Origin: Hemerocallis citrina
Taxonomy: Eukaryota > Streptophyta > Magnoliopsida > Asparagales > Asphodelaceae
Reading direction: 5' to 3'
DNA: 64,000 nucleotides
Assembly (NCBI GenBank): GCA_017893485.1
Contig: CM030366.1
Span: 73,475,227-73,539,226 of the forward strand
Shown here: positions 24,113 through 35,777 of the stretch, in pieces
Position numbering within the stretch: the stretch's first letter is position 1
How the letters are laid out: each line of letters starts with the position of its first letter
Position numbers and translations under genes: made by a program
The notes under the pieces: model-generated
Seen by the model: only the letters and a program-made list of their open reading frames with translations
Database searches by the model: none
What the model was told of the DNA's origin: nothing

Positions 24113-24603
24113 GGTAACTTGTTGATGAGTGTGGTAGTGGAGCAGAAGGAGTTGATGACGGTGGCTGATAGGGCGAAGGAAGAACGGTCGAAGGCCACTA
24201 AGGAGTTGGAAGCAGCAGAGCTTTGGGGGGAGAATCTGGCGGTGCGGGTTGCCCAGTTGGAGGATGACTTGGCCATTGAGAAAGAGCAGGCGGCACAGGA
24301 GAGGGATAGTGCGGCGAAGGAGAGAGAAGCCACAATGGCAAAGGCGAGGATCGAGGCAGAGGCGTATCTTGCCAAAAACATGGAGAAGGCCTATGCCAGA
24401 GCCCTCGAGCACGTCTGCAAATGAGTCCCTAGTTTTGATAGCTCGGGGTATTCATTGTACAATTTTGCCCCCGTCGAGGAAGAATGAGAAGAAGAGAACG
24501 CCGCACCAGAGCCTTCTACCATGGTCGTCGAGACTTCGGGAGTTGCAGGGGGAGTTGGTGACGAGCCTCCCTCTCCCGTGGTGCCATCGACCGAGGTGGA
24601 CCC
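24113..24603 (+). pseudogene. Opposite-strand coiled-coil ORF of the Tat element, 5' truncated
   Basis: From 24113 the frame reads VVVEQKELMTVADRAKEE and on through heptad-rich, Lys/Glu/Ala-rich sequence (residues such as AQLEDDLAIEKEQAAQERDS), clearly coiled coil. It passes stops at 24422 (TGA) and 24488 (TGA) and continues in the same frame to an acidic, proline-rich tail ending STEVDP at 24603. The first 11 codons of the apparent ORF (24080-24112) belong to the inserted LTR. Tat-group elements such as Grande are known to carry an additional ORF of opposite polarity between pol and the 3' LTR; I infer this is such an ORF. Its function is unknown. Confidence 0.55.
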
Positions 24604-24822
24604 TTGACTCTTCTATTTTTCGTTCTAGCTTTTATCTTAATTTTTGGTTTTGTATTGATGCCTAATCGCGAACTAGCCACCGCTTAATGTATTTTCTTTA
24701 ATGAAAATTTCTTCGATGTCTTGCAACTTGTGTTAAGCTTGAGTACTTGAGTCTATGTGTGTATTGTAGTCTTGGTTGTACTGTCGTAGTGATCTAACAC
24801 TCTTTTCTAATAACACGTTATC

Positions 24823-25700
24823 ATGTATGTTGGGTGCGACCCTCATGATAGCGAGATTACCTGTCTTCGTACTAAGCTCCATGTGGTAGAGTTGGGACTT
24901 TCTTGCTCACGGGAGAAGCTCTCTAGGGTAGAGGTAAAGCTTGGCCATTTAAGGAGAGTGCTGATCTAAATGGATATCGAAAATAGGCACCGTGACGAAG
25001 GTTTATGGGAGAAACCATTGGCCGGAGTGGAGGATTATCCTTATGACAAAGGAGCTCCATTCGCTAAGGCGACAGTTGGGAAGGGCTCAGAAGTGAAATA
25101 GCTTCCCCGTTCTTTGCTCGCGGCTACCACCGAAAGGGACGGGCTCGGAATGTAATACTTGAGAAGAGCTTAGAAGTGGCTCAACTGAGGAAAGCAGTTC
25201 CTGAGCTTTTGGGGGAGACCCACCCTGGTGGTTCGGCGTACGCGTGTACGTTTCGCTGGAAGATTAAGGTGAAGGACACCCAACTCAAGGAGAGGCTTGT
25301 TGAATAAGAAGTGGAGATTCATCGACTGAAGTGGCTCCTTGAGGGTGTTAAGAAGAAAAGTACTTCCTGCTCCTATGACGGGATAAATAAGGGGAGGTCG
25401 TTTCATGAGTTGCCTTTGCGCTTGTACGAGACCTCGAGAAATCCAGGAGAAGCCCAGAGTGGGGTGGCTGGTTTGTCGAGTGTTGCCTTTTTTGAAGAGG
25501 CGATGCGTGTTGATGGATGCGTGGCTTGTACGCAGTCACCGAGCATGGTCTTTCCTACTGATCAGTCAAGGGAGTGGAGCGGTGCTCTTCTGCCTCGAGG
25601 GGGCGTAAGCCGCGTGTGTCCCTTAATAGAAACATCCCTTTGCCATGATGAAGGAAAGATGACTCTGAGGGAGACTTGTAATCTTGTAAGAGACTTGTAA
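24823..25700 (+). pseudogene. Second opposite-strand degenerate ORF of the Tat element
   Basis: A frame opening with ATG at 24823 has coiled-coil character (LRTKLHVVELGLSCSREKL) until a stop about 150 bases on; after a change of frame, 25140-25700 reads VILEKSLEVAQLRKAVPELL, then KDTQLKERLVE, a TAA stop at 25306, and EVEIHRLKWLLEG onward to a stop at 25698-25700. The part after 25390 looks less protein-like. I recognise no family. It may be a diverged 3' part or a duplicate of the ORF at 24113, or simply an open frame. Confidence 0.3.
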
Positions 25701-25789
25701 TCTTGTAGAGAACATTTCTCTAATGACACTTGTAATCAGATATTAATGTGGAACAAAAATCTTGTAAGTGTTCATGCTTTGTCTCTTTG

Positions 25790-26665
25790 TGTTACCTCTT
25801 TCATGTTTGGGGTTGTTTTGAGACCACTCGAGTGATGAGCCGAGCTCTGCATGCTTGCTCAGAGGCAAGAGGCTAGAGCAGCCCTGTGAACCACAAACGG
25901 ACTCCGAACAAGGTGACAATGAGTTTTGGGAGTTCTCGAATGGCGAACCATGCCCTGCTGACTTGCTCGTGAGCAAGTGGCTAGAGGGGCCCTATGAACC
26001 ATGAATGGACTCCACACTTGTCTGGGTTGTTATAGGAGCACTCGAGTGGCGAGAAGAGCTCCGCATACTTACTCGGGGGGCAAGATGCTAGACCGGTCCT
26101 GTTAACCCCGAATGGACTCCGAACAAAATGACAACGAATTTTGGGAGCATTCGAATGGCGAGCTGAGCTCCGCATACTTGCATGGGGGCAAGTAGCTAGA
26201 GGAGCCCTACAAACAATGAATGGACTCCGCACTTGTCTGGGTTGTTTTGAGAGCACTCAAGTTGTGAGCCGAGCTCCGCATACTTTCTCGGGGGCAAGAG
26301 GCTAAAGCGGCCCTATGAACCACGAATGAACTCCGAACAAAGTGACGACGAGTTTGGAGAGCATTCAAACGGCGAGCCTCACTCCACAGACTTGCTCGAG
26401 GGGCAAGTTGCTAGAGGGGCCCTACGAACTATGAGTGGACTTCGGACTTGTTCGGGTTGTTTTGGGAGCACTTGAGTGGCTAGTCGAGCTTCACATACTT
26501 GCTTGGGGGAAAGAGGTTAGAGCGGCCCTGTGAACCACGAATAGACTCCGAACAAGGTGACGATGAGTTTTAGGAGCATTCGAATAGCAAGTCGCGCTTT
26601 GCATACTTGCTCGGGGAAAAGTTGCTAGAGTGGCCCTAAAAACCATGAATGGACTCCACACATGT
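25790..26665. repeat. Dimeric tandem array, ~107-bp units
   Basis: About eight units of roughly 107 bp. Units alternate between two types: one with GGACTCCGAACAAGGTGAC, the other with GGACTCCGCACTTGTCTGG. All share the second half with CTCCGCATACTTGCTCGGGG and GCAAG..GCTAGAG.GGCCCT. The real period is thus a dimer of about 215 bp. It lies between the integrase end and the opposite-strand ORFs, where Tat-type elements often carry tandem repeats. Confidence 0.8.
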
Positions 26666-26902
26666 CCATTGGGTGCTTAGTGAGCAGATGATATTGTTCA
26701 GAAGCAGATTATGTGTGTGTTTCTTTGCTTGTATTCGACAGTGTATTTGGTAAAGTTCACAAGAATTTTGCAAAAGAAAAACTAAATTTTATTAAAGAAT
26801 TTAAACTAGACGGCTGCTTGATTGCAAACCTTTATTACATGCTTCGACCGTTATAATTGTCGGAATTTATTACATGTTTGTAACTAGCTACAAGGGAGAG
26901 CA

Positions 26903-29292
26903 TTAAGCGCCCTCATGGTACTTCAGTAGGTACTTGGCAGTCCAAGTCCTTGATATCTTCTTCCTATTAGGTTTCAAAGGCAATCACAGATTAAATACAC
27001 AGCGAAAAAAATCATAAAATATCGAAACCTAGCATGGATCCATGCACCGTGTTTAAGAGTTATACCTTAAAAATGAATCTGGTGTCTCCAAAATATGCCA
27101 ATCACAGCACTGCAAAGATTGTGGTGCCTCTACTGTATCCACACGAACGGATCAAATCAAGCTCTCCCTCACGCCACGGTGCTAGCTGTGGGAAGTGGAT
27201 GTTCCTCACGATCTCTCTCTCACACAGTTTCTGTGATGGCTAGAGTTTTCACATGTATCTTTTCCACAGAAATATATCGTATATATAGGTGTAGAAAATC
27301 AACCCTAAGAGAGTAGTAAGGCGGTTGGACTCACAATCTGACCTGGGTCAGATTCGTGTGTGGGCCTTCTTACTTTAGATGATCCATTTAATCTAATTAA
27401 TTACCCAACCATGTCAGGAGTCCAAGTCTTACTAGGATTCTCAATCAAATTCATTTCATGAATTTAAATTCTAATTTCGATCCTTTCTAAGTATGTGACC
27501 CTGTAGGTACCCATTACGTTGACAGTAATACTAAAATTCTAATTTAGTGTTACAAACAGTGAGCGGTATTCAGCAATACATCACTGCTACTCAAGTAACG
27601 GGAATGCTAGTGATTTGACATAATCTATCTGTGACCAATATTACCATGTAATCTAGTCCTTTTGTCCAGATATCTTAATTGACCATAAGGCAAAGAACAT
27701 GTCACCCTTGTATAGTTCAATATTTGGTTTCTTGATGCCCGAGTAGACTTACTAAAACAAATGAGCTCAATATCTCATATTGACTCATTTGAGCACGACC
27801 ATGCATTTTGCAGTCTCACTCAATCAAGAGGTTTGTAGATATTGCTACTGTTACGTAGGAGGGACAAATCCTATCTATATCACTCACATCCCTCCGCATG
27901 ATTTGTAGTATATCTAATAGTTGACTTTATAATCACCTTATTACAGATAATGTTTGACGACATTAAAACATATAACTTCGCATGTAGGAAACCGTAGTGA
28001 CTTTAAGTTAAAGGACAACTTACATTATGGTCACTGTGAGAATTGCTTATGACACACATAACGATCCATGCAGCGTTCTCATGGTGGGTCAGTCCAATAC
28101 ATTATTACTCTAATATGTACCCATATACCCATGTGAAGACTTGATATCTCATATCCATGACCTGTGAGAATGGTCATCATTTTACACACACACACTAGTA
28201 TCTATGTATTATCGTTGTCCTAATTCACAATAATACTTGATTATAGATATTTAACAATAGCGTTCTAATTTCAGCCAATAGGATCTGAAAATCAAGTCAT
28301 GCACTTGATATCCCATGACATTGAACTTACTTTTCTAAGGACTTTATTATGTTCATTCACAATAAATAAAATGTCTCAATAGAAAATAAATGTCATCATA
28401 CAATGTAAACTAGTAATGTCAATACACAACTGGCCTCTAGGGCATACACCAATACTTTTCCCCCAGTTCTTCAGGTCGGTAAGCTCCTGGACGGACCACT
28501 TGTGAGACCTTGTATGGTCCCTCCCAATTGAGGGCGAGCTTTTCCTTCTTACATGGGTTGGATATCTTGATCTTTCGAAAGAAAAGTCCCCATCTTTGAG
28601 GTTGACCAGGCAGACCATATTGTAAAAAAATTTATCCTTTGCTGGTAGATGTTTCTTCTTAGGATGGACTTCTCTCGGACTTCATCGATGAGATCTTAGT
28701 TGGCCCGGAGGTCGTTTGAATTCTGCTTTTTGTTAACGGAGAGAAGGTGAGGTGAAGGTAATCATACTTCCAGAGGGATGTGAGTTTTTGTACCGATAGT
28801 GAGATTAAATGGGGATTCTCCCGTGGGGGTTCTCTTCATGGTTCTATAGGATCAGAGTACGCTCAGTTCTTCTGCCTATTTTCCTTTCAGGGCTTCACCA
28901 AGTCTCTTGTTGAGGCCATCCAAGATTTGCGGCTTGGAGTTCTCGGCTTGGCTGTTGGTTTGGGGGTGCAAAACAAATGAGAAGCGTTGTTCAAATCCCA
29001 GATCAGTGCAAAACTTGCAGAACCTCTTGCCAGCAAATTGATTTCTATTGTCAGTGATTAGTGTGTGGGGGATCCCAAACCAGCATACTATGTTCTACCA
29101 AAAGAACTATTGGACCTTGTGCTCTGTGATGGTTGCAAGTGGTTCTACCTCGATCCACTTTGTGAAGTAGTCGATGACGACTACTAGGAAGATCCGTTGG
29201 CCTGTGGCGGGAGGAAAGGGATCGAACAGGTCCGTTCCCCACATTACAAAGGGGATAAGGCTAGACATAGAGCTGAGGTTGGCTTGTGGCAC
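26903..29292 (-). pseudogene. Tat-type integrase, split by a copia-type LTR
   Basis: The catalytic core shows the first Asp in WGTDLFDPFPPATGQR with VVVIDYFTKWIE (29170-29240), the second Asp in LITDNRNQF (about 29032-29057) and Glu in QAENSKPQIL (about 28912-28940). The C-terminal part (frame 28455-28618, GAYRPEELG-like in the correct frame) stops at the inserted LTR and resumes left of it as SRTWTAKYLLKYHEGA with a natural stop at 26903-26905. Several stops and frame changes make it non-functional. Confidence 0.8.
26965..28454 (-). repeat. Copia-type solo LTR inserted in the integrase
   Basis: On the minus strand it starts TATTGGTGTATGCCCTAGAGG, close to the TGTTGGTGTATGCCCTAGAGG start known from plant Ty1/copia LTRs, and ends GAAACCTAATA. 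The coding sequence on either side (LKNWG and SRTWTAKYL) is the interrupted integrase tail. Flanks AAAAG and GGAAG are at best an imperfect 5-bp duplication, so both termini seem mutated from TG...CA. There is no coding region inside. I cannot name the copia lineage; a non-autonomous element of similar size is the alternative. Confidence 0.6.
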
Positions 29293-29534
29293 CCTCTTGA
29301 TGGAGGAGTACTTCTGGCAGGGGATGCATTGGTGGAATAAGCTTGGGCATCACTGAGGAGAGTTGGCCAATAGTAACCACGGTTGAGAATTTTTTATGTA
29401 AGAGACCTCATGCCTAGGTGACTACCCCTTATTCCTTCATGCATTTCTTTAATGGCATACTCGGCCTCTTCAAGAGAGAGACATCTTAGGTAGGGTTGGC
29501 CGTCAACTTGAGTGTAAGAGCGCTTGTAGAGGAC

Positions 29535-30315
29535 TCATTCAACGAATGTATATCTCTTCGCTCTTACCCGAATCTTTCTTGTTTCTTTTCGATCCGCAGG
29601 GAGAACTCCCTTACTGAGGAAGTCGACTAGGGGTTTCATCCTACAATCTTTGGGTGTTTGGGGGGTGATGGGCATGAGTTCTAGTGCCTCCCTTTCGATG
29701 CTCGGCTTGAGTAGGACCTCAATCAACACAGTGTGGTCGAGCCCATCCAGTGATGAGGAGGCAGGCATAGAGAGGGCATCGGCTTGCCCATTTTCTTTGC
29801 ATGGGATGCAAGTGATTGCAGCTTCCTTGAAATTTGTCATGAGTTTCTTCACGCGGGCCAAGTACTTGATCATACGGTCGTCCTGGGCCTCATACTCGCC
29901 CTGAATTTGGTTCACTACCAATTGGGAGTCGTTCAATGCTCTGACTCTTTGTGCCCCTTCTTTCTTTGCTAAGAGGATCCTGGTGATGAGGGCTTAATAT
30001 TCGTCCTCGTTATTGGAAGCTGGAAAGTTGAGGCATAGTGAGTATTGAAGGGTGAACTCATCGGGACCTAGTAGGATGGACACCGGCTCCACTCCCCTCG
30101 AGACAGAAGGACCCGTCCACGTATACACTCCACAGTGGGTGGTTATCTCCTTCTTCGGGAGGATCAGGAATAGTGCTCTCTACAATAAATTTGGCTAAGG
30201 CTTGGGCCTTGATGGCAGTTCTTGGCTGATAAGTGATGTCATGTTGGCTTACCTCGATGGACCGCTTCATAAGTCTTCCGGAGCTCTCTGGATTGTGGAG
30301 GACTTGCTTGAGCAA
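29535..30315 (-). pseudogene. Tat-type RNase H, broken
   Basis: Two blocks are visible in different frames: 30058-30315 with WSVYVDGSFCLEGSGAG (first catalytic Asp) and 29535-29936 with LNDSQLVVNQIQGEYEAQDD and CIPCKENGQADALSM (the late Asp region). This is the arrangement of the second, plant-type RNase H seen in Tat elements. It lies between RT and integrase on the minus strand. Frame changes and loss of the middle block show decay. Confidence 0.75.
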
Positions 30316-30869
30316 TTGATCGGTGTGGATCCAGATAGAGTGTGCTTGGAAGTAGGGTCAGAGCTTTCGGACCGCCATTACCATAGCATAAGCCATCTTC
30401 TTCATCTTCGAGTACCGGAGTTCGGCGTCGTGGAGAACCTTGCTCATGTAGTAGATTGACTTTTGCACTCGGTCTTCTTCTCTGACCAAGACATGATTAA
30501 GGGTCTGATCAAATGTGGCTAAATTAAATAGAGGTAGAGAACCTCTCCCGGCGCGGGCTTGCTATTGGGGGCGGGGGGAGGAGGGAGGGGGTTGACAAGA
30601 TGTGATTTCAGGCTCTCGATGGCTACTTGTTGTTCTTCCCCCACTCAAAATTCTTTGCTTCCCAAAGAGCTTCGAAGAAAAGAAGGCCTTGTCCCTAGAC
30701 TTGGAGAGGGATCGCCCGATGGTGGCGAGACGGCCAATGAGCTTCTAAATTTCTTTGACTGTAGCTGGGGGAGACTTGTCGAGTATGACTTTGATCTTCT
30801 TAGGGTTAGCTTCAATATCTCTCTTTGCTTCCTAAGAACGTCCCCGAGGAGAACCTAAAGAGACATTTC

Positions 30870-31342
30870 GAGTGGTTCAGCCTCATGTTGTTTATCCGAA
30901 GCACGTTGTAGGCTTCTTGGAGGTCGGCCACATGGTCTTCTTTCCTGAGGCTCTTGACAAGCATATCATCAACATATACCTCCATGTTTCAGCCAATTTT
31001 CTCCTTGAAGACTTGGTTCACCAAGCGCTCATACGTAGCTCTGGCATTCTTTAGCCCGAAGAGCATAACTCGATAGTAATATAGCCCATGATCAGTGATG
31101 AAGGATTTCTTTGGGATGTCGGGAGGAAACATTCGGATATGATTGTATCTCAAGAAGGCATCCATAAATAAGAGCTCATGACCTGAAATGGTGTCGATCA
31201 AGGCGTCTATGCTTGGTAGAGAGAAATGGTCTTCTGGTATAGAGAAATGGTCTTCCAGGCATGCTTTGTTAAGGCCGTAAAGTCTATACAGATTCTCCAT
31301 TTGCCATTTTCTTTCTTGACTATGACCACATTCGCTAGTCAC
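30870..31342 (-). pseudogene. Tat-type reverse transcriptase, broken
   Basis: The frame 30989-31342 contains DLNKAC-like RLYGLNKACLEDHFSIP, LPSIDALIDTISGHELL, FMDAFLRYNHIRMFPPD and VMLFGLKNARATYERLVN. After one stop the catalytic YVDDMLVKS follows at about 30953-30979, with both aspartates intact. The NKAC and SGHELL-FMDA signatures are typical of Tat rather than chromoviruses. A short duplicated stretch (LEDHFSIPEDHFSLP) near 31230 appears to be an insertion within the fold. Confidence 0.8.
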
Positions 31343-31783
31343 TCGGGGCCGCTAACCTTCTGAATAAAGTGGATAGCTATGATTATTTCTACTTCTTCCT
31401 TGATAGCTTGATGCCTTTCTGGGGTGAACTTGTGGCTCTTCTGTTGGACATGCTTGACCTCTGGGTCCACACTTAAATAATGCATGATTAGATCTTCGGA
31501 TATGCCCGATATGTCTGCGACAATCCAAGCGAAGAGATCTTGTTTCCCCTTATATAGGTGATGAACTAGTCATTAACTTGATGGAAGAGCACCTTGCTCA
31601 CCCTAAAACACTTAGCTTGATCTTCTTATGAGAAGGATATTTCTGCTAGTTCATATTCGGTTTCAAAGCTGGCTAGTCCCCAATCTTGAGGAAGTTCCAA
31701 AGCATCTAGGGAAAGGACCGAGCCCCCCATTGTGGATGTGTAACATGCCCGAGTGGCTACTTGGCTTCCTTTGGCTTTCCTAC

Positions 31784-32125
31784 TCATATTGCTGTAGGGA
31801 ATTTCATCTTCATATGGTAGGTGGAGGCGACAACGTGAATGGCTGCTAATTCTGGGTGACCAAAGATGACATTGTAGGCAGACTTCATGTTGACTACCAT
31901 GAAATCTTGTGCTTCTGTACGGGTGGATGGAGCTTTCCCCATGGTCACGTCAAGGGTGACTATTCCTTCGATCTGAAAAGGGGCTCCCAAGAAGCCATGG
32001 AGGGTATACCCGTAGGGTTTGAGGTGATCATGTTTGAGCTTGAGGTCCTCGAATGCATTCAAGAAGAGAATGTTTAACGAGCTTCCTTTATCTACTAGGA
32101 CACAGTGCACTTCATGGTTTTCCAT
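31784..32125 (-). pseudogene. Tat-type aspartic protease fragment
   Basis: The frame has VHCVLVDKGSSLNILFLNAF; VDxGSS is the Tat form of the retropepsin active site, here with Asp near 32090. Downstream, MVVNMKSAYNVIFGHPELA (near 31850) corresponds to the second conserved region (usually Y-N-x-I-L-G-R-P). It is upstream of RT on the minus strand, as expected. Linking sequence to gag and RT is interrupted by stops. Confidence 0.75.
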
Positions 32126-32375
32126 GCTTATGCTGATTATGAGTGCGTCACAATGAGATGTTCAAACACCTTCACGGTCTCATTCTGAAAATGTGATCGG
32201 AACCCCCGAGTCCTTGAGAGGAGGTATATTCTGCACTAAGTTCACTTCACGGACAAATGCTTTCCTTAGGGAGTTAGATAATTCCCCTATAGGTCCCCCA
32301 TGACTGAGTGGAATATCTCCATGTGTCCCGAGCCTTGGGACTCGAAAGGTTTCTCTGGTTGCTTGTTGGCTCCTC

Positions 32376-34051
32376 TCACAGGAGGAGGTTCAGTATCATT
32401 TTCTTGAGAGAACTTGGCAAGGTACTCACGCCAATGTAGCCATTTGAGTTCATCCCTGAGGGCTCAGCATCATCTGTGTAGTGCCCATGATCTTTGTGGA
32501 AGGCACACCACTTGTTTCTATCACTTCTCTTGCTTAAGGTGTTCATCTTAGGAGGAGGTCGGAGGAGTCCCTCCTTGTCTACTTCCATCAGAATAGCAGA
32601 GATGCTAGCATTAAGTGGGGTGTATTTCTCGAAGCGTAGCGCTGGGGGTTGACGACATTGGCCTAAGGCATCCTTTTGGGTCCTTCTTCATCGATGCTCT
32701 TCTGTTTATTCCCGGATGAGGGCACCTTCAGTTCTTTAGGCCGGATGGCATCTTCCACTCAAATATACTTCTCAACTTGTTGAATGAGGTCAGGAAATTC
32801 CCGAGGAGGTCTTTTGACGAGAGAAGGTTTGAGGTGGTCATGATTCGTATTGTACCTAAAGGCAGCAGTGGCAACACCCGAGTCGAGCGAGGGGATTGAA
32901 CGGGACTTGTCAGTGAAGCACTGAACATAGCTCTTGAGGGACTCCCTTTCTCTTTGCTTCAGGTCAAGTAGGGAGGCACTTGTCTTCTCTGTCTTACGGC
33001 TGGTGATGAAGTGATTGAGGAAGAGCTCCTCAAGTAGGTTGAATGAGAAGATGGACCCTGAGAGAGACGAGAGAACCACTACCGTGCAGATCCCTTTCGG
33101 GTTGCTAGAAAAGTCTTGCAAAGGAGAGAATCAGATGCATGGTGGATCATCATGAGAGTTTTAAAACTCTTAATGTGGTCTACTGGATCGGTCTCCCCAT
33201 TGTAAAAGTCAATTGCTGGGATCTTGAAATTGTTGGAAAAGGAGCCTCAATGATTTTTTTAGAGAAGGGGGGCATGGAGGGACGATATACTCCTCTGCGT
33301 ATTCCTTCTTCTGCTTTAGCAGCACAAGGCGATCTTCCATCTTTTGGAGGTGTTGAAGGATGACATTGTCTGAATTTTCGGATCTAGTGGACCCATGAGA
33401 CTCTCCTCGTTGAGGAGTGGGATGACGATGGCTAGTTTGTCGGCTCCTGCTTGGACCGGTGTTGAGGTCTTTAAGGATGTGATCCTTGAATTCTTGGAAC
33501 TCTGCCCGGGTGACAGGTACTTCTTCCCCTCTTTCTCTCTTGAGAGTTGGTCGGCTTGTTGGAGTAAGGTCCCCCCCCCCCTCCAAGGAGTTTTTCTGTG
33601 TCTCCTTGAGAATGATGATGGTGACTTCTTCGCCCTCTGGGAGAAGGGGTTCTTCTACGTCCCCGACTCCAGGGATAAGGGACCCTTGTGTCTTCTTGGC
33701 ATGATGGATGGGGGAGACCATCCCTTGCTCGCGGCCCCAACATTCAGACTCTTGTTGTTTGGAGGTTATGAGATGGCGGAGGTGTTGCTGTGGTTGAGGT
33801 GCTTCAGGGGCACCGTGGAGGGTGTGTAGGTGTAGACCGACCCTCTGTTCTATCCAATCTGTTGTGCAAGGTGATGACTTCTTCGGGAGCCCCCGATAGA
33901 GCCTTTCTATAGGGAGGCTGGGTAAACTTTTTGGATGAGGATGTTGATCCAGTTGAAGGGTAGGAGGAATGTCCTCATGCGGAGGAGGTGGAGGAAGAAG
34001 GTTGGCTCGTCGGCTTAAGGCCACTGCCTTCCCTTTCCCCTTTGGAGGCAT
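32376..34051 (-). pseudogene. Tat-type gag, broken
   Basis: The reading frame opens 34051 with MPPKGKGKAVALSRR followed by a proline-rich stretch and stays open for 280 codons to 33209. Capsid-like sequence continues in another frame at 32759-33121 (SLKSYVQCFTDKSRS), and a nucleocapsid-like WCAFHKDHGHYTDD lies at about 32475-32530; the last Cys of the usual C-x2-H...GH...C knuckle is absent. A run of C/G bases at 33572-33582 (plus strand) interrupts a repetitive region and may be a site of slippage. Gag would build the particle. Confidence 0.75.
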
Positions 34052-34102
34052 GGCTGAAAACTGTTTTCACCAGCGAAGTTTGGTTGGATTTCTTTTTCTA
34101 TT

Positions 34103-34118
34103 CCCACATATGGCACCA
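34103..34118 (-). other. Primer binding site of the Tat-type element
   Basis: On the minus strand TGGTGCCATATGTGGG follows the LTR end (34122) after three bases. It resembles the TGGCGCCGTCTGTGGGAA string that follows the 5' LTR of many Tat-type elements, with several substitutions. I do not name the tRNA with confidence. Confidence 0.6.
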
Positions 34119-34121
34119 CTC

Positions 34122-34668
34122 TGTTGCTTCCTATTTCTGTGCGGGAGAAAACAGATGATATGAGTTCTTTTAATAACAATAAAAAACTGACATTTTTGTC
34201 TTTCACCGATGTTGACTGCTTTCAACTGAGGTTGACTTCTGGATCTGACTCGTTTGCACCGTTCGATCTGATCTTGATGGTGATGATCGCTTTGATTGAC
34301 CTGCGAAAATCTAAAACACCGGGGTTGATCCCAGCAACAGACCCTCTGATGCTCAAGTCAGAACTCAAGAAAAATGTGAGAAAGTTTTTTGGTGGTAAAA
34401 TATTGATTACCTGTTTTTGGTGGAGGTAGGGGTATTTGTAGTCGCTTTGGTGGTCAGTTTCAAGATAATGATTTATTTCTACTTCTCGGTGTTTTTGGAT
34501 TGAATTGATAATCTCTTCTTCATGAAGAGATAAAAGTGGTTGGAGATATTGAGTTAAAACTTTTCTCATGATAAGAGATATGGGTTTTAAATAGTCTCTT
34601 ATGCATAATTATGAGTTTAAATCATATTTAAATAATTATGGACTCATTTATATTAGGTTTTTATGACA
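34122..34668 (-). repeat. 5' LTR of the Tat-type element
   Basis: On the minus strand the LTR starts TGTCATAAAAACC at 34668 and ends GGAAGCAACA at 34122. It contains TTGAGCATCAGAGGGTC and GGGATCAACCCCGGTG, matching the other Tat LTRs of the window. Its TATA-like box reads TACAAATA. Confidence 0.8.
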
Positions 34669-34959
34669 ACCCAGTAAAACGGATTTGTTTTGGGTTGTTG
34701 GACTTGAGAGATGCCCAATTTTCCTTTATCGACCCGTTTCTAGTGAAATTTACCATTTTTACCCTGTGAGCTTTAAGATTTGTGTACGATTAGAATGGTT
34801 CCAATTTGGTTCTATTTTTACCCATATTGGTAATATCAACCACACATGTTCTTTAAGATTTGTGAATTCCCATTCCTGTCAGTGTGTACCAAAACAATAA
34901 CTCAACAAAATTACCCATTTAGAAAGTGCAACTTTGGTCTAGTATAAGCCTATTAGTTA

Positions 34960-35545
34960 GACCATCTCCAACCATGCTAGCCATCTCTTAATTTTAGCCA
35001 AAATAGCAGATTTTGGAGAAAATCTTTGCTTCAATGGGACTCGCAAAATCACTCGCCAAAATAATTTTCTCAGATTGACTCGCCAGATCTGGCGAGTTTG
35101 TATATCGCCAAAATTTTCCTCCGCTCTTTTCACCTCTCAAAACGCCAAAAAAAATCTCACGATCTGCATAAAATTGCGATTTGAGAAAAAAATTGCGTAT
35201 AGGATAATCAAATCGCGATCACTAATCGCAAGGAGGAAAAAAAATTGCGAGAAAGAAATCAAATTGCGGTCGTGAGGAGGAAAAATCAATTGCGAGAAAG
35301 AAATCAAACAGTGACCGTGATCCAGATCTGTGAAGTTTTGTTTTTGATAGATTGGTATTTTTTTTATTTTTTATTTATTTATTTATTTTTAAATTTGGGC
35401 TTGGGCTTTAACCTTTTTTGACATTTTTTATTTTATAACTTGGGCCTTTTGTTTGGGTTTGTGCTTTATATTTTATTTTAATTTAATTTTAGGCTTTAAA
35501 TTTTCATTGACTAACTAAAATAGATAGCATGGTTGGAGTTGAGAC
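34960..35545. mobile_element. Probable Harbinger-like MITE (GACCATCTCC termini)
   Basis: The left end GACCATCTCCAACCATGCTAG is mirrored at the right by TAGCATGGTTGGAGTTGAGAC. TTA precedes the left end, but the right flank is TTT, so a target duplication is not clear. The interior is AT-rich and non-coding. The 290 bp to its left (34669-34959) hold no recognisable feature. Confidence 0.5.
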
Positions 35546-35777
35546 TTTTTTCATTAGAAAAATTATCCATTTGTTCTCTGTTTTAGCTATTCTAGCTAGC
35601 CAAATTAGCTAGCGTGTAACCAAAAAATCGAGGGTTCTATCACCGCTTGTATTTATCCATTTATTATAAAATTATTGTGAGAGTGTGTACATATATGACT
35701 CCAGCCTTGTTTTAAAAAACTAAAAACAAAAACAAAATTAGTTAACTATGACAACCAAAAAAACTAGAAGAAAAACT
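35546..35777. other. Short stretch without recognisable content
   Basis: AT-rich. It contains two AGCTAGC-like strings (35585-35613) that may be a MITE remnant, and an A-rich stretch just before the tandem array. I see no coding region. Confidence 0.4.

Larger units (their letters stand above)
24113..34668 (-). mobile_element. Truncated Tat-type Ty3/gypsy element
   Basis: Read from right to left: 5' LTR (34122-34668), primer site, gag, protease, RT, RNase H and integrase, then a tandem array and opposite-strand ORF remnants. The gene order is Ty3/gypsy and the motifs (VDKGSS protease, YVDD RT, WGTDLFDPFPPATGQ integrase) fit the plant Tat group, in which extra ORFs and tandem repeats beyond pol are known. 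The 3' LTR is missing: at 24112/24113 the element runs into an LTR of another family, which probably inserted in it. A 1.5-kb copia-type LTR is nested in the integrase. Confidence 0.85.

Noticed and set aside
24249..24665. Arg-rich 138-codon plus frame
   Set aside because: Out of frame with the coiled-coil ORF 24113-24603, which is clearly the better frame.
33395..33829. 144-codon plus-strand frame
   Set aside because: It is the shadow of the minus-strand Tat gag gene.
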